Below are positions 43,404-45,504 of a stretch of DNA of 45,504 nucleotides, piece after piece; positions within the stretch are counted from its first letter, which is position 1, and every line of letters begins with the position of its first letter. Source of the stretch: Avimuribaculum sp964395975 (lineage in GTDB: Bacteria; Bacteroidota; Bacteroidia; Bacteroidales; Muribaculaceae). The notes below the pieces were generated by a model. The model did not search any database and had not been told where the DNA came from. It was given only the letters and a program-made list of their open reading frames with translations. Both the position numbers and the translations under genes were made by a program. Location: contig CAYNBZ010000014.1 of NCBI GenBank assembly GCA_964395975.1, positions 1 to 45,504 on the forward strand, read 5' to 3'.

Positions 43404-44069
43404 ATGAAAGTGAAAATACACCGCGAGGGGCTCAACATACTGATAGCGTTGCTATTCATTTTACTGATAATAAACATCTCGGCGTGGGTATTCATTGAAT
43501 ATAAGATTATCCCTTCTATATTCATTGCAATCTCGGCCATAATGTACTTATTGGCAGTAAACTTTTTTCGTAGCCCACGCCGCCGTTTCAAAGGCGACCC
43601 CACAAATGCTGTAGTAGCCTCAGCCGATGGTACCGTAGTGGCTCTTGAAGAAGTGTATGAAGACGAATACCTTCATCGCAACGCCATACAGTTATCCATC
43701 TTTATGTCGGTGTTTAACGTCCATGCCAATTGGCCTTCAGTTGAAGGTACGGTAGAATACGTCAAGCACCATTCAGGTCGTTTCCTTGCCGCCTATCTGC
43801 CCAAGTCGAGCAGCGAAAACGAGCGGTCGGCAATAGTAATCCGCGCAACGAACGGAGATGAAATTTTAATGCGACAGATAGCCGGAGCCATCGCGCGACG
43901 TATAGTCACATACGCCGAACCAGGTGATTACGTGACCCTTGACCAACATATCGGCTTCATAAAGTTCGGCTCACGTGTCGATATTTTCCTTCCACTAAAC
44001 GCCGAAATATTGGTAAAACTCGGTGATAAGACCATAGGAGGCATTACACAAGTGGCACGATTGAAATAG
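43404..44069 (+). CDS. psd: Phosphatidylserine decarboxylase proenzyme
   Basis: A 221-residue membrane enzyme that converts phosphatidylserine to phosphatidylethanolamine, using a pyruvoyl group made by self-cleavage. Two hydrophobic segments (about 10-30 and 35-53) precede the domain with SADGTVV (73-79), SIFMSVFNVHANW (98-110) and the cleavage site IKFGS (186-190) where Gly189-Ser190 would split. The short length marks the archaetidylserine-type branch. The ATG at 43404 is used rather than the TTG four codons earlier. It is followed by pssA after 33 bases, so the two steps share an operon. Confidence 0.93.
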   Translation: MKVKIHREGLNILIALLFILLIINISAWVFIEYKIIPSIFIAISAIMYLLAVNFFRSPRRRFKGDPTNAVVASADGTVVALEEVYEDEYLHRNAIQLSIFMSVFNVHANWPSVEGTVEYVKHHSGRFLAAYLPKSSSENERSAIVIRATNGDEILMRQIAGAIARRIVTYAEPGDYVTLDQHIGFIKFGSRVDIFLPLNAEILVKLGDKTIGGITQVARLK

Positions 44070-44102
44070 CCACTCAACAATCCATCCAAACAAACCTTTA
44101 AT

Positions 44103-44846
44103 ATGAACCTACTTAAATCAATAAAGAACAACATACCCAATGCCATCACCTGCATGAACTTGCTATCGGGATGCCTTGCCTGCATTTGCGCTTCTCACGG
44201 CAGTATGCACCTCGACGGCAATCCTGAAGCCATCACATATTACCAACTGTCGTTCGTCATGATAGCGGCAGCAGCCGTGTTCGACTTTTTCGATGGTTTT
44301 GTGGCACGGTTGCTGAACGCTGTTTCGCCCATAGGCAAAGAACTCGATTCCTTGTCCGATTGCGTCAGTTTCGGCCTTGCCCCAGCCTTGATTCTATATT
44401 TCATGATACAAGAATCCTACCCTGGCTCGTGGATAGCCTATTGCGCCCTGCTCGTGGCCATATTCGGAGCGGTAAGACTTGCCTGCTTCAACACCGACGA
44501 CACACAAACAGAATCGTTCGTAGGCCTGCCAATCCCTGCCAACGCTATTTTCTGGATAGGATTCTGCGACTACTTCTACACATTGCCGGCAAACAATGCC
44601 AACAAATACACCATTCTCGCATTCATCATCGTGCTGAGTTACGCAATGGTAAGCCGCATGAGAATGTTCTCACTTAAATTCAAACACTACCACTTCGGTG
44701 GCAACTTGCACCGTTACCTACTCATTATCAGTGCTGTTATATCAATTGCATTCATGGGGGTGAAAGGGCTTGCCGTGGCTATAATCCTCTATTTCATCCT
44801 CGCTTTGATTTTCGAACGTAGCGAAAAAGCTGCAGTAAAGCATTGA
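44103..44846 (+). CDS. pssA: CDP-diacylglycerol-serine O-phosphatidyltransferase
   Basis: A 247-residue inner-membrane enzyme that joins serine to CDP-diacylglycerol to give phosphatidylserine, the substrate of the psd product. The CDP-alcohol phosphatidyltransferase motif is complete: Asp64-Gly65-x2-Ala68-Arg69-x8-Gly78-x3-Asp82-x3-Asp86. About seven hydrophobic helices follow, including VISIAFMGVKGLAVAIILYF-like C-terminal segments. Length and order with psd are normal for Bacteroidales. Confidence 0.95.
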   Translation: MNLLKSIKNNIPNAITCMNLLSGCLACICASHGSMHLDGNPEAITYYQLSFVMIAAAAVFDFFDGFVARLLNAVSPIGKELDSLSDCVSFGLAPALILYFMIQESYPGSWIAYCALLVAIFGAVRLACFNTDDTQTESFVGLPIPANAIFWIGFCDYFYTLPANNANKYTILAFIIVLSYAMVSRMRMFSLKFKHYHFGGNLHRYLLIISAVISIAFMGVKGLAVAIILYFILALIFERSEKAAVKH

Positions 44847-44990
44847 CCGCCGCCGTTGTCGTTTTAAGCATATTTAGGACACGACACTTGCTATATTTTG
44901 GCTTTTTCCCGATATTTGTAAACCGGAGAAACACCGAGATGGCACAATGTTTGCTTTTTATTGTCGTGAATCAATGATAAGATATAACAA

Positions 44991-45311
44991 ATGGAACTCA
45001 TAATACTGCTCTTAATCTTCTTTCTGTTGATAAAAGCCGGCTTGAAGAGATGGCTGCAAATGCGACAATTGAAAAAAAAATTCCAAAACACACAACGGCA
45101 ATATGGCAACAACCGTCAAAATTACAGCAACCAAAGTACCAGAAACCATACCAATGGTGGAAAACGTCACCATCAAGGTAAAATCTTCAGCCGAAGCGAT
45201 GGCGAATATGTCGATTTTGAAGAAATAATCGAGAATCGGCAATCGGTACAATACGTGGAAATACACGATGCAGAGCCTCGTATCACTGATGTAAAATTCG
45301 AAGACCTGTAA
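44991..45311 (+). CDS. DUF4834-type small membrane protein
   Basis: A 106-residue protein with one N-terminal membrane helix (1-17, MELIILLLIFFLLIKAG), a basic, Asn/Gln-rich middle (about 18-65) and an acidic C-terminal part with GEYVDFEEI and ITDVKFEDL. This layout matches the DUF4834 family that commonly follows psd and pssA in Bacteroidales. It lies 144 bases after pssA. Its function is not known; it may sit at the inner membrane with the tail in the cytoplasm. Confidence 0.75.
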   Translation: MELIILLLIFFLLIKAGLKRWLQMRQLKKKFQNTQRQYGNNRQNYSNQSTRNHTNGGKRHHQGKIFSRSDGEYVDFEEIIENRQSVQYVEIHDAEPRITDVKFEDL

Positions 45312-45504
45312 ACGTTTCCTTTACCTCCTTAATACCACAATCTACCAAATCCTCACTGCAACCACACACGCGACAACAAACCATTTTTAATCCATTTAAT
45401 CCTACCACTTGCCTGGCAACACTTTTCGCAGGACATTCCAACATTCTTCATTTAACCCAAATCGGTCATTAGGATTTCACAGTGTTGTAAGGCAGTGAGA
45501 AATC

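Noticed and set aside
1..45504. Search for CRISPR arrays, tRNA or rRNA genes and insertion sequences
   Set aside because: No spaced direct repeats, tRNA-like T-loop patterns, rRNA segments or transposase frames were recognised by eye.

Overview
The window looks like chromosomal DNA of a gut-type Bacteroidales bacterium, possibly Muribaculaceae or a close relative (the family is a guess). The clues are many promoter-like sites of the Bacteroidetes form TTTG-N19-21-TAnnTTTG, a fimbrillin-type lipoprotein, a large TonB-dependent receptor, DUF3316, DUF6089/PorG-like, DUF6242 and DUF4834 proteins, and the order porG-like/uppS/bamA/skp/skp. No tRNA, rRNA, insertion sequence or CRISPR array was seen.

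Layout. 1-3836 (+): a perfect 19-bp inverted repeat (73-91 / 245-263) encloses a segment whose only good -10-type box points left, away from the genes; it resembles a phase-variable invertible promoter in the OFF orientation. It precedes two tiny ORFs, a surface lipoprotein joining a fimbrillin-like domain to a PI-PLC-like domain, and an OmpA-type protein. 4140-5432 (+): a sugar permease of the FucP/GluP type. 5637-13082 (-): mannose-1-phosphate guanylyltransferase, a secreted protein of uncertain function, an S41 peptidase lipoprotein, a DUF3316 protein and topoisomerase IV subunit A. 13585-19120 (-): the outer-membrane assembly block (porG-like, uppS, bamA, two skp). 19199-22040 (-): a DUF6242 lipoprotein and ribD.

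22122-26297 (-) is the most unusual part: a RiPP-like cluster with a CXXX-repeat Cys-rich precursor, a radical SAM/SPASM maturase, a second SPASM-like protein without the radical SAM motif, a small accessory protein, then tatA and tatC. The precursor carries a classical twin-arginine signal, so the likely logic is modification in the cytoplasm followed by Tat export of a folded, cross-linked or metal-loaded peptide. Just upstream on the same strand (26354-26717) is a locus with its own promoter, strong long-range pairing and a terminator: a roughly 320-nt structured RNA or a long regulatory leader.

26749-34299 (-): an MscS-type channel, a probable phosphate-scavenging operon (TonB-dependent receptor, beta-helix-like lipoprotein, secreted acid-phosphatase-like enzyme) and an NlpC/P60 hydrolase. 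34709-39816 (+): purU, hisH, hisA, hisF, transketolase. 40194-42377 (-): an Lrp/AsnC regulator and two FKBP prolyl isomerases. 42565-45311 (+): a sirtuin, then psd, pssA and a DUF4834 protein, a phosphatidylethanolamine synthesis group.

All functional calls are by eye from motifs, length and gene order; no database search was run.
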